Positions 37,586 through 49,249 of a stretch of DNA of 64,000 nucleotides are shown piece by piece. A program made the translations under genes and the position numbers. This DNA comes from Gordius sp. MW1. Lineage: Eukaryota; Nematomorpha; Gordioida; Gordea; Gordiidae. The DNA lies in assembly GCA_964036665.1 (NCBI GenBank), contig OZ038528.1, forward strand, positions 558,001 to 622,000, given 5' to 3'. The first letter of the stretch is position 1; each line of letters opens with the position of its first letter. Below the pieces are notes generated by a model. It was not told where the DNA came from. It ran no database searches and saw only the letters and a program-made list of their open reading frames with translations.

Positions 37586-40435
37586 CTGTGCAAAAGTTAG
37601 AAAGGGGGTGGGGGTAGAATCGTCAAATATTGCAAAAATGATATTAAGCTATAAAAAGTCTACGTATAACGATATTTTAATTTCTCTGATTTTGTATAGG
37701 AGAAATAACGGATAAATAATGTTTATAGATAAAATTCTATCTCCTAAAATACGGTTAAATTGGTCCGATGGATAATTTAAATGTGGCCTAGGATAATGGT
37801 CTACATTGATATAATTTCAGATTTTATGATATGTAAATGGTGGACTTTTTTATAGTCCACATAAGGTTTGTTAAGTTCGCCGTTATAAAGGGTTAAAGGA
37901 AATAGAATTTTGACTGTCGTTACTCCCCTTTAAATAATATGAAAGTTTTATTCTTTAATTTATAAGCAAAAAACATCCTAATTTAAAATTAAGGATCAAC
38001 TTATTTGAAATTTATATTACAATTTTATAACTGATAAAATTAGTGTCTCAAAAGTGTCAAAAAGTTTTGAAAACATAAGTAGTCCTATTCTTCAACAAAA
38101 TAATATCCAATGGTATGGGCAAAAATCGGTTTCAAGCAATCGTCTTACAACCAAGTATCCAGGGTTTCTTTCAGGGGGGAGCCCGGGGGGGTATTGCCCC
38201 CCCGGGCAATTCCAAATGCTCCCCCCGGAGAGTTTTGATTGAAGGAAGCATGAACTCAAGTTCCATCCATAAATTATATTAATAGGCTAAAATTGAAATT
38301 CAATAAATTATTTTAATTTGTCAATAAAAAAATATAAAATTGGCGAAATTAAATTTTTTTACAAATCAGGTCTAAATCATTCATAGACAGCATTTTTTAA
38401 CATCTGTGAACCCTAATTTACAATCTTAAAGTTACAAATTATCTTTAATTAAAAAATAGCAATAGGTAATATACATAAATAAATGCTTTTGGAATTATTC
38501 AATCACTATCTTACTTATAAACTTAAAAAGAATTATTATTAATAATAGATTCTATTGTTTGTTTTTTATTGATATAATATGCTTATTTTGAATTGCAGAT
38601 GTCGGGTAAATATAAAAGTACTCTTTTACACTACTTTAGTAAAAAGGAAAAGCCTAATAAAAAAGATGGTAAATATGATTTAATTTGGAATAATTTTAAT
38701 TATGTATGGGTGTTTGTGTTTATATAAAATAAGACATGAATATGTTTTTGTAATAGGTAAAGATGGGACTGAATTAAAAAAACTCTTGTTTTATCCCTTA
38801 CTATGGGAAATTATGGTAATTATTTTTAAGCATTAGACATTTTAAATATATATAAATATAAGTTAAAAAGAATTCGGTTACTTTCTTAAAAGAACACTTG
38901 CCCGTTAAAATATTACATACATGTTTCATTTAATGATTATGCGTGTATGTATCTATTTATATATCACCAATAAAAATCAGTAAATATTATACAAAATGGT
39001 TTAGCAATTAAAAATTTTTTCACCCCCCCCCCCCGGAAGTTGAAAATGTCCCCCCGGAGCATTTTTTCTGAAAGAAACCATGCAAGTATCTCGAAATCGA
39101 ACCTACATCTAGTTAATTCTTTTATTGATCATTTTTATGGATTTTCTTCCTTATTCACATAATTCATCTTGACATAGGCATCTCCGTTGCAGATAGCTTT
39201 GCTCTCTTCCCTTCCCATATTCACTCTCCATACATCATCTTGGACATAAAAAAATTGTTACAAACTCGTCCTTTCAACTTAGTTATAGGTTTTTCACAAG
39301 TTTACCACTCAAATCCCTTAGCAATCTTACGTCCATTCTTGCAGTAATTTCGTTTTTGACATCCCCCTACATTGTACTTTAGAACCTTGATATTTGAATT
39401 TGTATAAATAGACGAATGCTTAATTTTTCTGCGACACTCCTGATTCTTTATCTTTCTTTCGATTAAGACTTGTTTATGTCTAAAATTTTTATCCTACCAA
39501 TTAAAACAATTTTATTTCAATTATATTATTGTAATTGTCCCATTATGGCGATTTCCCTAGACACATCTCTACCGAAAAAAGAGAGAAAAGAAGGTGGCAA
39601 AAGGAAAATTAGGGACAGGATGATCAATTCTATATTTATAATAAAAATGGCTCATTCTTTAAAGACAAAAAGTAGAGGAGGAGGGACGACCTTTTTTTCT
39701 ATGTTTGCCGTATGTGTCATCGTACCTATTAACACAATTTGTTTCAATTATATAAGGCGTATTCATATAATTGCGGCGTCCTCATCCTCCCTTGTCATTT
39801 TTGTCTTGTGGTGCCATCCTTCCTATTATCACAATTTTCTTCAATTATATATCTGTAATCATACGATTACATGATTTGTCGATTTCCCTTCCTCCTGCTC
39901 TTTTATGTGGATGGGTGTGCCAACCTAATTATTAACACAATTTGATTTCAATTATATTTTAATAATCATACGATTGCCTGATTTGTCGATATATTCTGTC
40001 TTTAATGGATGTGCCTTCATGCAATCGTATGATTATTATATAATTGAAATAAAATTGTGTTACAAGGTAGGATGGCACCCAACAACATGCAAAAATGACC
40101 AGGAAGCAAGAGGTTCGAGGGCATTAAGCAAACGTATGATTACGCTATATATATTTGAAATAATATTAGGAAGGATGCACACCTCAAAGCCGCGCAAAAG
40201 GCAAGAGAGGATGAGTGAGGAAGACGCAATCGTATGATTACGCTATATATAATTGAAATAAAATTATGCTTATAGGAAGGATGGCACACCTCAAAAAATA
40301 AAGCAAAATCACAACGGAGGAGGAGGACGCCGCGCAAAAGGCATGAGAGGATGAGCGAGGAAGATGCAATCGTTTTGTTACGTTATATATAATTAAAATA
40401 AAATTGTGTTACAAGGTAGCATGGCACACACCCAG
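37586..40435 (+). mobile_element. Composite satellite-bearing element, copy 1
   Basis: The parts, in order, are as follows. Body A (37,586-38,151) has GTGGGGGTAGAATCGTCAA, TTATAGTCCACATAAGG and AGTGTCAAAAAGTTTTGAAA. A hAT insertion occupies 38,160-39,082. Body B (39,083-39,700) has GACATCCCCCTACATTGTAC and GACACATCTCTACCG. Satellite monomers then come, first inverted (39,715-39,975; e.g. GGCGTCCTCATCCTCCCTTG, ATCATACGATTACA) and then direct (40,018-40,435; CAATCGTATGATTACG). The same order is seen in copies 2 and 4. No transposase or reverse transcriptase is visible, so it would be non-autonomous. The plus-strand frame at 39,470-39,874 simply reads through body B and inverted monomers. Confidence 0.8.
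38160..39082 (+). mobile_element. hAT element, deleted, with 5' coding exon
   Basis: The ends CAGGGTTTCTTTCAG and CATGGTTTCTTTCAG (inverted) match at 14 of 15 positions and begin CAGGG, the hAT end pattern. The 8-bp duplication CAAGTATC flanks it at 38,152-38,159 and 39,083-39,090. The homologous sites at about 41,770 and 54,406 lack the insert. Inside, after a splice-acceptor-like TTGCAG, an ATG at 38,599 opens a 42-codon frame that starts MSGKYKSTLLHYFSKKEKPN. Its TLL.YF.KK pattern resembles the start of hAT/ZMYM-type transposases. The rest of the transposase is gone. A GC-rich hairpin lies just inside the left end (38,174-38,227). Confidence 0.85.
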
Positions 40436-40924
40436 ACATTGCCTTCTTTTATTCTATATTTATATACATTTAACAATAAGTTTTTAATATTCTTCCCTCG
40501 CGGACACAATATTCATTCCCATAGTGGCAACCACAATTGCAAATTTAGGCGCCGAAGCTCTCGCTCCCCTGAAACAAATTGGAAAAGGGTCTCCAGCGTC
40601 TCTTTAGATTTGAAAGAGTACTTTTTTATCAGACAAAAGATCAAAATGGAAATCGTTAAATCCTACACGATTTCTATAAATGGATCAATGCCATCCGTTT
40701 AGTTATAGCGCGTTTTTATATTTTTTTAATCGTGAATGTATTTTTTTGTATACCATTTGTTACTTATTTAATATTTGTATAATTTTTCCAACATTTTGTC
40801 ACTAATTTAAAATTCATATGAGTACTTTAAAGAAATTTGCCAGGTTACACTGGGCAGAGCTTACGTGCCTAATAATTTAATTATAAAACTATAAATCTAT
40901 TGATGATTTTTTTATTAGATTTCT
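40436..40924. other. Non-coding linker, shared 5' segment of copy 2
   Basis: Matches the segment at 36,880-37,100 (TTCTATATTTATATACATTTAACAA; GTATAATTTTTCCAACATTTT; GGCAGAGCTTACGTGCC). A unique stretch at 40,495-40,700, containing the plus frame at 40,406-40,702, shows no recognisable protein. Confidence 0.5.
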
Positions 40925-43546
40925 GTGCAAAAGTTAAAAAGGGGTGGGGGTAGATTCGTCAAGAATATCAAAAACGATATTAAGCTATAAAAAGACTTTG
41001 TATAACGATATTTTAATTTCTCTGATTTTTTTATAAGAAGAATGGCGGATAAATAATATTTATAGATAAAATTCTACCTCCCAATATACTAAAGACGGTT
41101 AAAATTGGTCTTATGGATTATTTTTATGCGGACTAAGATAGAGGTCTACATTTAAATAATTTCAGATTTTATGATATGTAAATCGTGGACTTTTTTATAG
41201 TCCATATAAGGTTTGTTAAGTTAGCCGTGATCATAGACTAATAGACTGCTCATCTCTTATATATTCACGCAACAAAAGTGTTGCCAAAAACGACCGCCAT
41301 TTTAATAAGTGAAGTGAGTTTGTATAGCGATGGATTGCATTGGACAATAATTTTTGATCTTATAACATGAAACAACCCATTTTAATCAGTATAGCGATTT
41401 TAAAAATTTATCTAACCATATAAATTGGTCAAATTAAATGTTTCACTTATTAAAATAGCTGCCAAAATGGTGTACACTTTTTAAAAGGGAATGAGCAGTC
41501 TATTAGTCTATGGCCGTGATAAAGGGTTAAGGAGATCAAAAATAGAATTTTGACTGTTGTTACTCCCCTCTAAATAGTATCAAAGTTTAATTCTTTAATT
41601 TATAAAAAACACCCTAATTTAAAGATAACTATTAACTTATTTAAAATTTATAATACAATTTTATAACTCACAAAAGTGTCAAAAAGTTTTGAAAACATAA
41701 GAAGTCCTATTCTCTAACAAAATAATATGCAATGGTATGCGCAAAAATCGGTTTCAAGCAATCGCCTTACAACAGAGTATCTTGAAATTGAACCTACATC
41801 CAGTTTTTCCTTTTATTGATCACTTTTATGGATTTCTTCCTTATTCACATAACTCATCTTGACATATGCATCTCCATTGCAGATAAGCTTTGCTCTTCCT
41901 TTCCCATATTCACCCATTTCACTCTCCATACATCACCTTGGACATAAAAAAATTGTTACATACTCGTCCTTTCAACTTACTTATAGGTTTTTCACATAGT
42001 TTACCACTCAAATCCCTTAGCAATCTTACGTTCATTCTTGCAATAATATCGTTTTTGACATCCCCCTACATTGTACTTTAGAGGCATGATATTTAAACTT
42101 GTGTGTAAAAAATGCTTAATTTCTTTGCGACATTCTTGATTCCTTATCTTTCTTTCGATTAAGACAAGTTTATGTCTAAAATTTTCATCCTACCAATTAA
42201 AACAATTTTATTTCAATTATATTATTGTAATTATCTTATTATGACAATTTACCTAGACACATCTTTCCCGAAAAAGAAAGAAGCGAAGGTGGCAAAAGGA
42301 AAATTAGGGATAGGTGATCATCCTATATTTACAATAAAAATGGCTCATTCAAAACAGAAAATAGAGGAGTAGGGACGTTCTTTTTTTTTATTTTTTTCTG
42401 TCTTTGATGTATGTGCCATCGTACTTATTAACAAAATTTTATTTGAATTAAATTTTATAATCATACAATTGCATGATTTGTCGATCCTCCTTCTTCCTGC
42501 TCTTTTCAGTGGGTGGGTGTGCCATTAATTGATAAAATTGTGTTAATAGGTAGGATGGCACCAACACAGAAAAAGAGCAGGAGGAGGGAGGTTCGGGAGC
42601 ATCAAGCAAACGTATGATTACAGATATATAATGGAAATAAAATTGTGTTAATACGAAGGATGGCACCCAACAACAAGACAAAAATGACAAGTGAGGAGGA
42701 GGACGCCGCACAAAATGGGAAAATGACAAGAGAGGAGGAGGACGCCGCAATCGCTATTTATAATTGGAATAAAATTGTGTTACAAGGTAAAATGGCACAC
42801 ACCCAACAACAATCAAAAATGACCAGGAGGCAGGAGGCTCGGGAGCATCAAGCAAACGTATGATTACAGATATATAATCGAAATAAAATTGTGTTAATAG
42901 GAAGGATGGCACCTAAGTTCAAGACAAAAATGACAAGGGAGGCGGAGGACGGCGCACAACATGCGCAAATGACAAGGGAGGAGGAGGACGCCGCAATCGT
43001 ATGATTACGCGATAGATAATTGAAATAAAATTGTGTTACAATGTAGGATGGCACACACCCTACAAGCAAAAATTACCAGGAGGCAAGAGGTTCAAGACCA
43101 TCAAGCAAACGTATGATCACAGATATATAATTTAAATAAAATTGTGTTAATATGTAAGGTGGCACATTCTATGCAGATAGAAAATAGTATAGAAGGCGGA
43201 TGATCGTTCATCAATCAAGCAATCGTATGATACATAATATAAGTAAAATAAAATTATGTAAATAAGTAGTGTAGTGTGAACGTTGTAAAATGTTCATGTT
43301 ATCTAATACGAATACACACTATCGATTATCTAATTTGAATACACACTATAGTGTATCATTTGATTATACACTCGAGTCTGAAACTCAAGTTCAATGATTC
43401 TTTGTTTCAAATTTGAATACAATATTATGCAAATCTTTGAGTGTTTACTATTAGTCTTGTGTTTCACCTCTGCTAATGAGTTATTTTTTGGATACGAAAA
43501 TATAATTTTGATTAAACAGTTAATTTAGACCTTGCGTCTATTGTCT
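40925..43546 (+). mobile_element. Composite satellite-bearing element, copy 2
   Basis: This is the most complete copy apart from one MITE insertion. Body A is at 40,925-41,775 (interrupted by the MITE at 41,232-41,512) and body B at 41,776-42,400. Satellite monomers follow, inverted (about 42,410-42,535) then direct (about 42,540-43,260). The tail (43,261-43,546) contains repeated AATACACACTAT words and ends in TTGCGTCTATTG. The junction with the next copy is abrupt: the tail of copy 2 is fused to the middle of body B of copy 3. The frames at 41,890, 42,172, 42,448, 42,645 and 42,848 are read-throughs of repeat sequence. Confidence 0.8.
41232..41512. mobile_element. MITE with P-like 22-bp ends and 8-bp TSD
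   Basis: Perfect 22-bp inverted ends beginning CATAGACTAATAGACTGCTC, 281 bp in all. The target duplication GCCGTGAT is exact at 41,224-41,231 and 41,513-41,520. Empty sites survive in copies 1 and 4 of the composite element (near 37,880 and 54,138), which read straight through from GTTAAGTT to AAAGGGTTAA. The ends are nearly those of the THAP-bearing foldback at 52,738-53,197, which suggests a P-superfamily source. The interior differs and encodes nothing. Confidence 0.92.
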
Positions 43547-44400
43547 AGAGCCCTGATATTTGAATTTGTGTAAAAAGACGAATGCTCAATTTCTCTGCGT
43601 CATTTCTGATTCCTTATCTTTCTTTCGAATAAGACTTGTTTATGTCTAAAATTTTCATCCTACCAATTAAAATATTTCAATTATATTATTGTAATTATCC
43701 CATTATGGCGATTTCCCTAGACACATCTCCACCGAAAAAAGAGAGAAACGAAGGTGGTAAAAGGAAAATTAGGGACAGGATGATCAATTCTATATTTATA
43801 ATAAAAATGGCTCATTCATTAAAGACAAAAAAAGAGGAGGAGGGACGTTTTTTTCTATGTTTGCCGTATATGTCATCGTACCTATTAACACAATTTGTTT
43901 CAATTATATTAAGCGTATTCATATAATTGCGGCGTCCTCATCCTCTCTTGTCATTTTTGTCTTGTGGTGCCATCCTTCCTATTATCACAATTTTCTTCAA
44001 TTATATATCTGTAATCATACGATTACATGATTTGTCGATTATCCTTCCTCCTGCTCTTTTCTGTGGATGGGTGTGCCAACCTAATTATTAACACAATTTG
44101 ATTTCAATTATATTTTAATAATCATACGATTGCCTGATTTGTCGATATATTCTGTCTTTAATGGATGTGCCTTCATGCAATCGTATGATTATTATATAAT
44201 TGAAATAAAATTGTGTTACAAGGTAGGATGGCACCCAACAATGCAAAAATGACCAGGAAGCAAGAGTCGAGGGCATCAAGCAAACGTATGATTACGCTAT
44301 ATATATTTGAAATAATATTAGGAAGGATGCACACCTCAAAGCCGCGCAAAAGGCAAGAGAGGATGAGTGAGGAAGACGCAATCGTATGATTACGCTATAT
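43547..44400 (+). mobile_element. Composite satellite-bearing element, copy 3 (body B and core)
   Basis: It starts inside body B (GATATTTGAATTTGTG, then TCTTTCTTTCGAATAAGAC). The inverted monomers at 43,880-44,140 and the first direct monomers from about 44,170 are nearly the same as in copy 1, including GGATGAGTGAGGAAGACGCA. Body A is missing. The direct monomers continue without a boundary into the long array that follows. Confidence 0.78.
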
Positions 44401-47036
44401 ATAATTGAAATAAAATTATGTTAATAGGAAGGATGGCACCTAACAACGAGACAAAAATAACAAGGGAGCATGAGGATGCCGGAATCGTATGATTACGCTA
44501 TATGTAATTGAGTTAAAATTGTGTTAATAGGAAGTATGGCACCTAACAACGAGTCAAAAATGACAAGGGAGCACGAGGATGCCGTGTATGATTACGCTAT
44601 GTAATTGAGTTAAAATTGTGTTAATAGGAAGGATGGCATTTAACAACGAGACAAAAATGACAAAGGAGCATGAGGATGCCGGAATCGTATGATTACGCTA
44701 TATATAATTGAGTTAAAATTGTGTTAATAGGAAGGACTAACAACGAGACAAAAATGACAAGGGAGGAGAAGACGCTGCAATCGTATGATTTCGCTTGTCA
44801 TTGAAATAAAATTCTTTAATAGGAAGGATGGCACCTAACAACGAGACAAAAATGACAAGGGAGCATGAGGATGCCGGAGTCGTATGATTACGCTATATGT
44901 AATTGAGTTAAAATTGTGATAGGAAGGATGGCACCTAACAACAACACAAAAATGACAAGGGAGCATGAAGATGCCGGAATCGTATGATTAGGCTCTATGT
45001 AATTGAGTTAAAATTGTGTTAATAGGAAGGATGGCACCTAAAAATGAGACAAAAATGAGAAGGGAGGAGGAGGACGCCGCACAAAATGCGAAAATAGTGA
45101 GGAAAAGACGCCGCAATCGTATGATTACGCTATATGTCATTTAAATAAAATTGTGTTAATAGGAAGGATGGCACCTAACAACGAGACAAAGGGAGCATGA
45201 GGACGCCGGAATCGTATGATTACGCTAGAGCCCTGCAAAGTCCCTTTTTTCAACCCGAACCCGACCGAAAGCTTTTAAATTTTTTCAACCCGAACCCAAC
45301 CCGAAAGCGTTTTGAATTTTTTAACCCGAACCCGACCCGACTCGAAGGCATTTCAAAATTGTGCAGGGCTCTAGATTACGCTATATATAATTGAAATAAA
45401 ATTATGTTAAAAGGAAGGATGGCACCTAAATAATAAACAATAATCACAACGGAGGAGGAGGACGCCGCACAAAAAACAAGAGAGGAAAAGGAAGACGCAA
45501 TCATATGATTACGCTATATATAGTTGAAATAAAATTATGTTAATAGGAAGGATAGCACCTAAATAATAAACAAAAATGACAAGGAGTAGGAGGACGCCGC
45601 AATCGTATGATTACGCTATATATGATTGAAATAAAATTATGTTAATAGGAAGGATGGCACCTAAATAATAAACAAAAATGACAAGGGAGTAGGAGGACGC
45701 CGCAATCGTATTATTACGCTATATATAATTGAAATAAAATTATGTTAATAGGAAGGATGGCACCTAAATAATAAACAAAAATGACAAGGAAGTAGGAGGA
45801 CGCCGCAATGATTACGCTATATATAATTGAAATAGAATTATGTTAATAAGAAGGATGGCAACTAAATAATAAACAAAAATGGCAAGGGAGGAGGAGGACG
45901 CCGCAATCGTATGATTACGCTATATATAATTGAAATAAAATTATGTTAATAGGAAGGATGGCATCTAAATAATAAACAAAAGTCACAATGGAGGAGGAGG
46001 ACGCCGCACAAAACACAAGAGAGGATAGGGAAGATGCAATCGTATGATTACGCTATATATAATTGAACTAAAATTATGTTAATAGAAAGGATGGCACCTA
46101 AATAATAACAAAAATGGCAAGGGAGGAGGAGGACGCCGAATCGTATTATTACGCTATATATAATTGAAATAAAATTATGTTAATAGAAAGGATGGCACCT
46201 AAATAATAAACAGAAATGACAAGGAAGGAGGAGGACGCCGCAATCGTATTATTAAGCTATATATAATTGAAATAAAATTATGTTAATAGGAAGGATGGCA
46301 CCTAAATAATAAACAAAAATGACAAGGGAGTAGGAGGACGCCGCAATCATATGATTACGCTATATATAATTGAAATAAAATTATGTTAATAGGAAGGATG
46401 GCACCTAAATAATAAACAAAAATGGCAAGGGAGGAGGAGGACGCCGCAATCGTATGATTACGCTATATATAATTGAAATAAAATTATGTTAATAGGAAGG
46501 ATGGCATCTAAATAATAAACAGAGAGGATAAGGAAGATGCAATCGTATGATTACGCTATATTTAATTGAAATAAAATTATGTTAATAGGAAGGATGGCAC
46601 CTAAATAATAAACAAAAATGGCAAGGGAGGAGGAAAACGCCGCAATCGTATGATTACGCTATATATAATTGAAATAAAATTATGTTAATAGGAAGGATGG
46701 CATCTAAATAATAAACAAAAATCACAATGGAGGAGGAGGACGCCGCACATAACACAAGAGAGGATATGGAAGATGCAATCGTATGATTACGCTATATATA
46801 ACTGAAATAAAATTATGTTAATAGGAAGGATGGCATCTAAATAATAAACAAAAATCAGAATGGAGGAGGAGGACGCCGCACATAACACAAGAGAGGATAG
46901 GGAAGATGCAATCGTATGATTACGCTATATATAATTGAAATAAAATTATGTTATTAGGAATGATGGCACGTAAATAGTAAACAAAAATGACAAGGGAGTA
47001 GGAGGCCGCACAAAAGACAAGGGAGGGGACGAATCC
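44400..47036 (+). repeat. Older-type satellite array, about 103-110-bp monomers
   Basis: About 24 direct monomers in two subtypes. From 44,400 to 45,225 they read CACCTAACAACGAGACAAAA and GAGCATGAGGATGCCGGAAT with TAATTGAGTTAAAATTG. From 45,374 to 47,036 they read CACCTAAATAATAAACAAAA and GAGGAGGACGCCGCAATCGT with AATTGAAATAAAATTATG. The core ATCGTATGATTACGCTATAT is the same as in the giant array. The array stops at CGAATCCGAGTCAACTGACA, the same point where the giant array stops at 26,710. It is interrupted by one MITE (45,226-45,373). Confidence 0.93.
45226..45373. mobile_element. 148-bp hAT MITE inside a satellite monomer
   Basis: Ends TAGAGCCCTGCA and TGCAGGGCTCTA are exact inverses. The target duplication GATTACGC is exact at 45,218-45,225 and 45,374-45,381 and consists of the conserved monomer core. 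The interior is three imperfect repeats of AACCCGAACCCGACCCGAAAG plus a T-rich spacer. The small frame at 45,197-45,394 has no coding meaning. Confidence 0.95.
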
Positions 47037-47150
47037 GAGTCAACTGACAACCATACAACTAAACAAAAACGATGGATGGATGTCGTTGTTAATGCTTTTA
47101 AAACATATGAATATACGATTTTAAAACTTAATTTGCATAATTTAGAATAT
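47037..47150 (+). repeat. Satellite flank, duplication copy B, left part
   Basis: CAACTGACAACCATACAACT, GATGGATGGATGTCGTTGTT and ACATATGAATATACGATTTT match 26,725-26,823 closely. The match stops at TTGCATAAT, where a LINE was inserted; the homology resumes at 50,070. Confidence 0.9.
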
Positions 47151-47479
47151 ATGGTAAATAAATAAAGAGAATTACATATTTTGTGAAGTTGATAAATAAA
47201 TTAAAAAGTTAAGAATCGTAAATATTAGGAAAACATTCGGTTATGGCTAATCAATTATATTTACAGATGGTTATGCCGATTTTCTGTCGATGAAAAACGA
47301 TTCGCGATTATCATGGGATAGCAATGAAATTTGTTTCCCTATTTTTTAAAAAAGTTTTAAGGCTAGGGGGCCAAAGGTTGTTAGGGTAGTTGGCGCAATG
47401 GGACAAAAAAATATAGTAGTATTGTTAATATCCGATTATTTTGAAATTTTTAGAGCCTCGGCTGAGGACAAGGGATCTT

Positions 47480-48082
47480 TGTTATGATTGGATGGGGCAT
47501 ACATCAGTACATGTATAGTCTCAATCTAAACTGAGAACTTTTTCCCAAGCACCTAAAGTTTGGCCATCGGGTCGTTTGTTGACAGAGGCCTGTGGGTTCG
47601 AGAAGAGGGGTACCAGCTTTGGTGAAATAGATATGTATAAGTTTGTTAACCGCGGTATGTCGAAAGTACCGGGCTTTGTTGCGATTACAGTGAAGGCCAT
47701 GATGGCCATTCGGTTTTACGGAATTATTGCAAAGTGAACAAGTGTGTTCAGCAACTATATTGCATCCTAATCTTAGGGCTACTGCGAAGCGGAATTCGAT
47801 GTTGGATAAGAGGAGACCAAGGTTACGGCTTGGGAAAGCTTCGAGCCATTCGTGACCTAAGCGTGAAGCAAAGCTCCTAAGCGCTGAATGTTCCTCTGCC
47901 GAAGCGCCATTATTAAGAGACTTTAAGAGGCTCTCGGACAGGGGACCAATCCTACACTTTTGGGAGTTTACCTCAGGGGATTTAGTAGGAACGTTAAAGA
48001 ATTCCTTCCATTGTTGGAAGGCGACGTCGAGTAAGTTGTCATGTTGCGGGGTTAATGTTGAAATTAAGCTTTCATTTGACAT
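47480..48082 (-). pseudogene. C-terminal domain of the LINE: zinc knuckle and RLE-like nuclease
   Basis: The 192-codon frame 48,082-47,504 starts MSNESLISTLTPQHDNLLDV and contains EWLEAFPSRNLGLLLSN and FRFAVALRLG. It then has a C-x2-C...H-x3-C group (C115, C118, H128, C132) and ARYFRHTAVNKLI. Near residue 170 it shifts frame: the sister frame gives KRPDGQTLGAWEKVLSLD, followed after one stop by DYTCTD. The CCHC group followed by RHN-like and RPDG...D patterns is what restriction-like endonuclease LINEs carry after the reverse transcriptase. I infer that nuclease type; no clade is assigned. Confidence 0.75.
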
Positions 48083-48398
48083 ACGGCTTGATAGAAATGC
48101 GGAAAGAGATACGGAGGCTATTGAGCCTAAGCCTAGCCCCCCCCCAGTCTTTTTGGAAGGTGTTGCCAGTGTGTAGAACCTAGGGTTAGATTGGTTATTT
48201 CCTCGGTTAAAGACTTAAGTCCTGTAATAAACTTGGACAAGGCCTCGTGATGTGAGAACACTGCAGAGGACCTGAAGCTGTGCATTAATTTAGGGATTGA
48301 GTAGCAGTTTTCTACTAGAATAAATTCTTGGTAGGCAGGTAGGTGTTAAAATAGGCTTTTCATGTCTGCTAGTTTGCGACTGGTTTCTTGTAACAATT

Positions 48399-49244
48399 TT
48401 AAAATGAAAATAGAGCCTCCACTGGGGATCCGAGTAGGGTCAAAGAGGAAGGATCTATTAATGTATAAGATAATTGGTCTTGATTGCCAATAAGAGGTGT
48501 ATTAAGGGGACAAATTTCGGTTTTAGATTGATTCAGAGTTAGTTCGATTTTTGTTGATTCGATTTCCAGGTATCTCAAAGCGGCAAAAACATCATCGGGG
48601 GCGCCTTGGATGGTACCATCGTCAAGGTACCAAATGTTTAAAGTCAAATTAAATTTTGTTGCAAGGCTATCAACTAAAGTTTTGATGCCAAGGGAAAACA
48701 GAAGCGGCCCTAAAGGGTCGCCTTGTTGAATACCGTCACTTGAATCGATGGTATGTTTGTGAAATTGTAATAGTGAAACTGGTGAATAGCATGCATTAAG
48801 AAATGCGAAGTGTTTAGGGAAATGTTTGTATGTTTCATTAAGGAAGTGGAAACAATAAATGGAGTTGAAAGCATTCTTGAAATCAATTTTAGCGATCACT
48901 GAGGGGGTTGGGGTGGTAAGAGAAATTCTTACCGCGTGTAAAGCAATTTCGCATCCTCCTTTTACGCCAAAATCGAGTTGAGTAGGTGCCAGGATTTCCA
49001 CAGCTTTACTTTTGATGCGTTTTATGATCAGTTTGGAACAGAGTCTGCGTAGAACAGACCCCATTGCTTTTGTTCGGATTCCGCCATCAGATTTTGAAAA
49101 TGTAGCGCCGAAGAAATGTGGGGCTACAATTTCGTGGATTTGGCCTTTCATAATGATGTTAATGAGGGTGGTGAGAGAGCTCAAGAAAGCTCCTGAGCGG
49201 TCTATTAAAGGATTTGATAGTTCTAGAAGGTGGGCTGGTCGCAA
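48399..49244 (-). pseudogene. Reverse transcriptase domain of the LINE
   Basis: An open stretch of 281 codons carries the palm motifs of a non-LTR reverse transcriptase. AKIDFKNAFNSI is at residues 118-129 (first catalytic Asp), GIQQGDPLGPLLFSLG at 171-186 and WYLDDG at 205-210 (the YxDD box). Upstream RSGAFLSSL, GATFSKSDGGIRTKAMGSVL and LAPTQLDFGVKGGCEIALHA also fit the fingers region of this family. The start codon is only the first Met of the open stretch. Frame is lost at the left near 48,400, within the thumb, and at the right near 49,250, where coding similarity continues upstream in another frame. It would copy the element RNA at the nicked target. Confidence 0.88.
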
Positions 49245-49249
49245 GCCAT

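Noticed and set aside
39470-44000. A conserved small protein starting MSKIFILPIK in three copies
   Set aside because: The frame runs through the inverted satellite monomer and body B of the composite element. Conservation is that of the repeat, and the copies end at different places.
45230-45360. Telomere-like AACCCGAACCCGACC repeats
   Set aside because: Only three imperfect units, enclosed by perfect MITE ends and a target duplication; they belong to the MITE.
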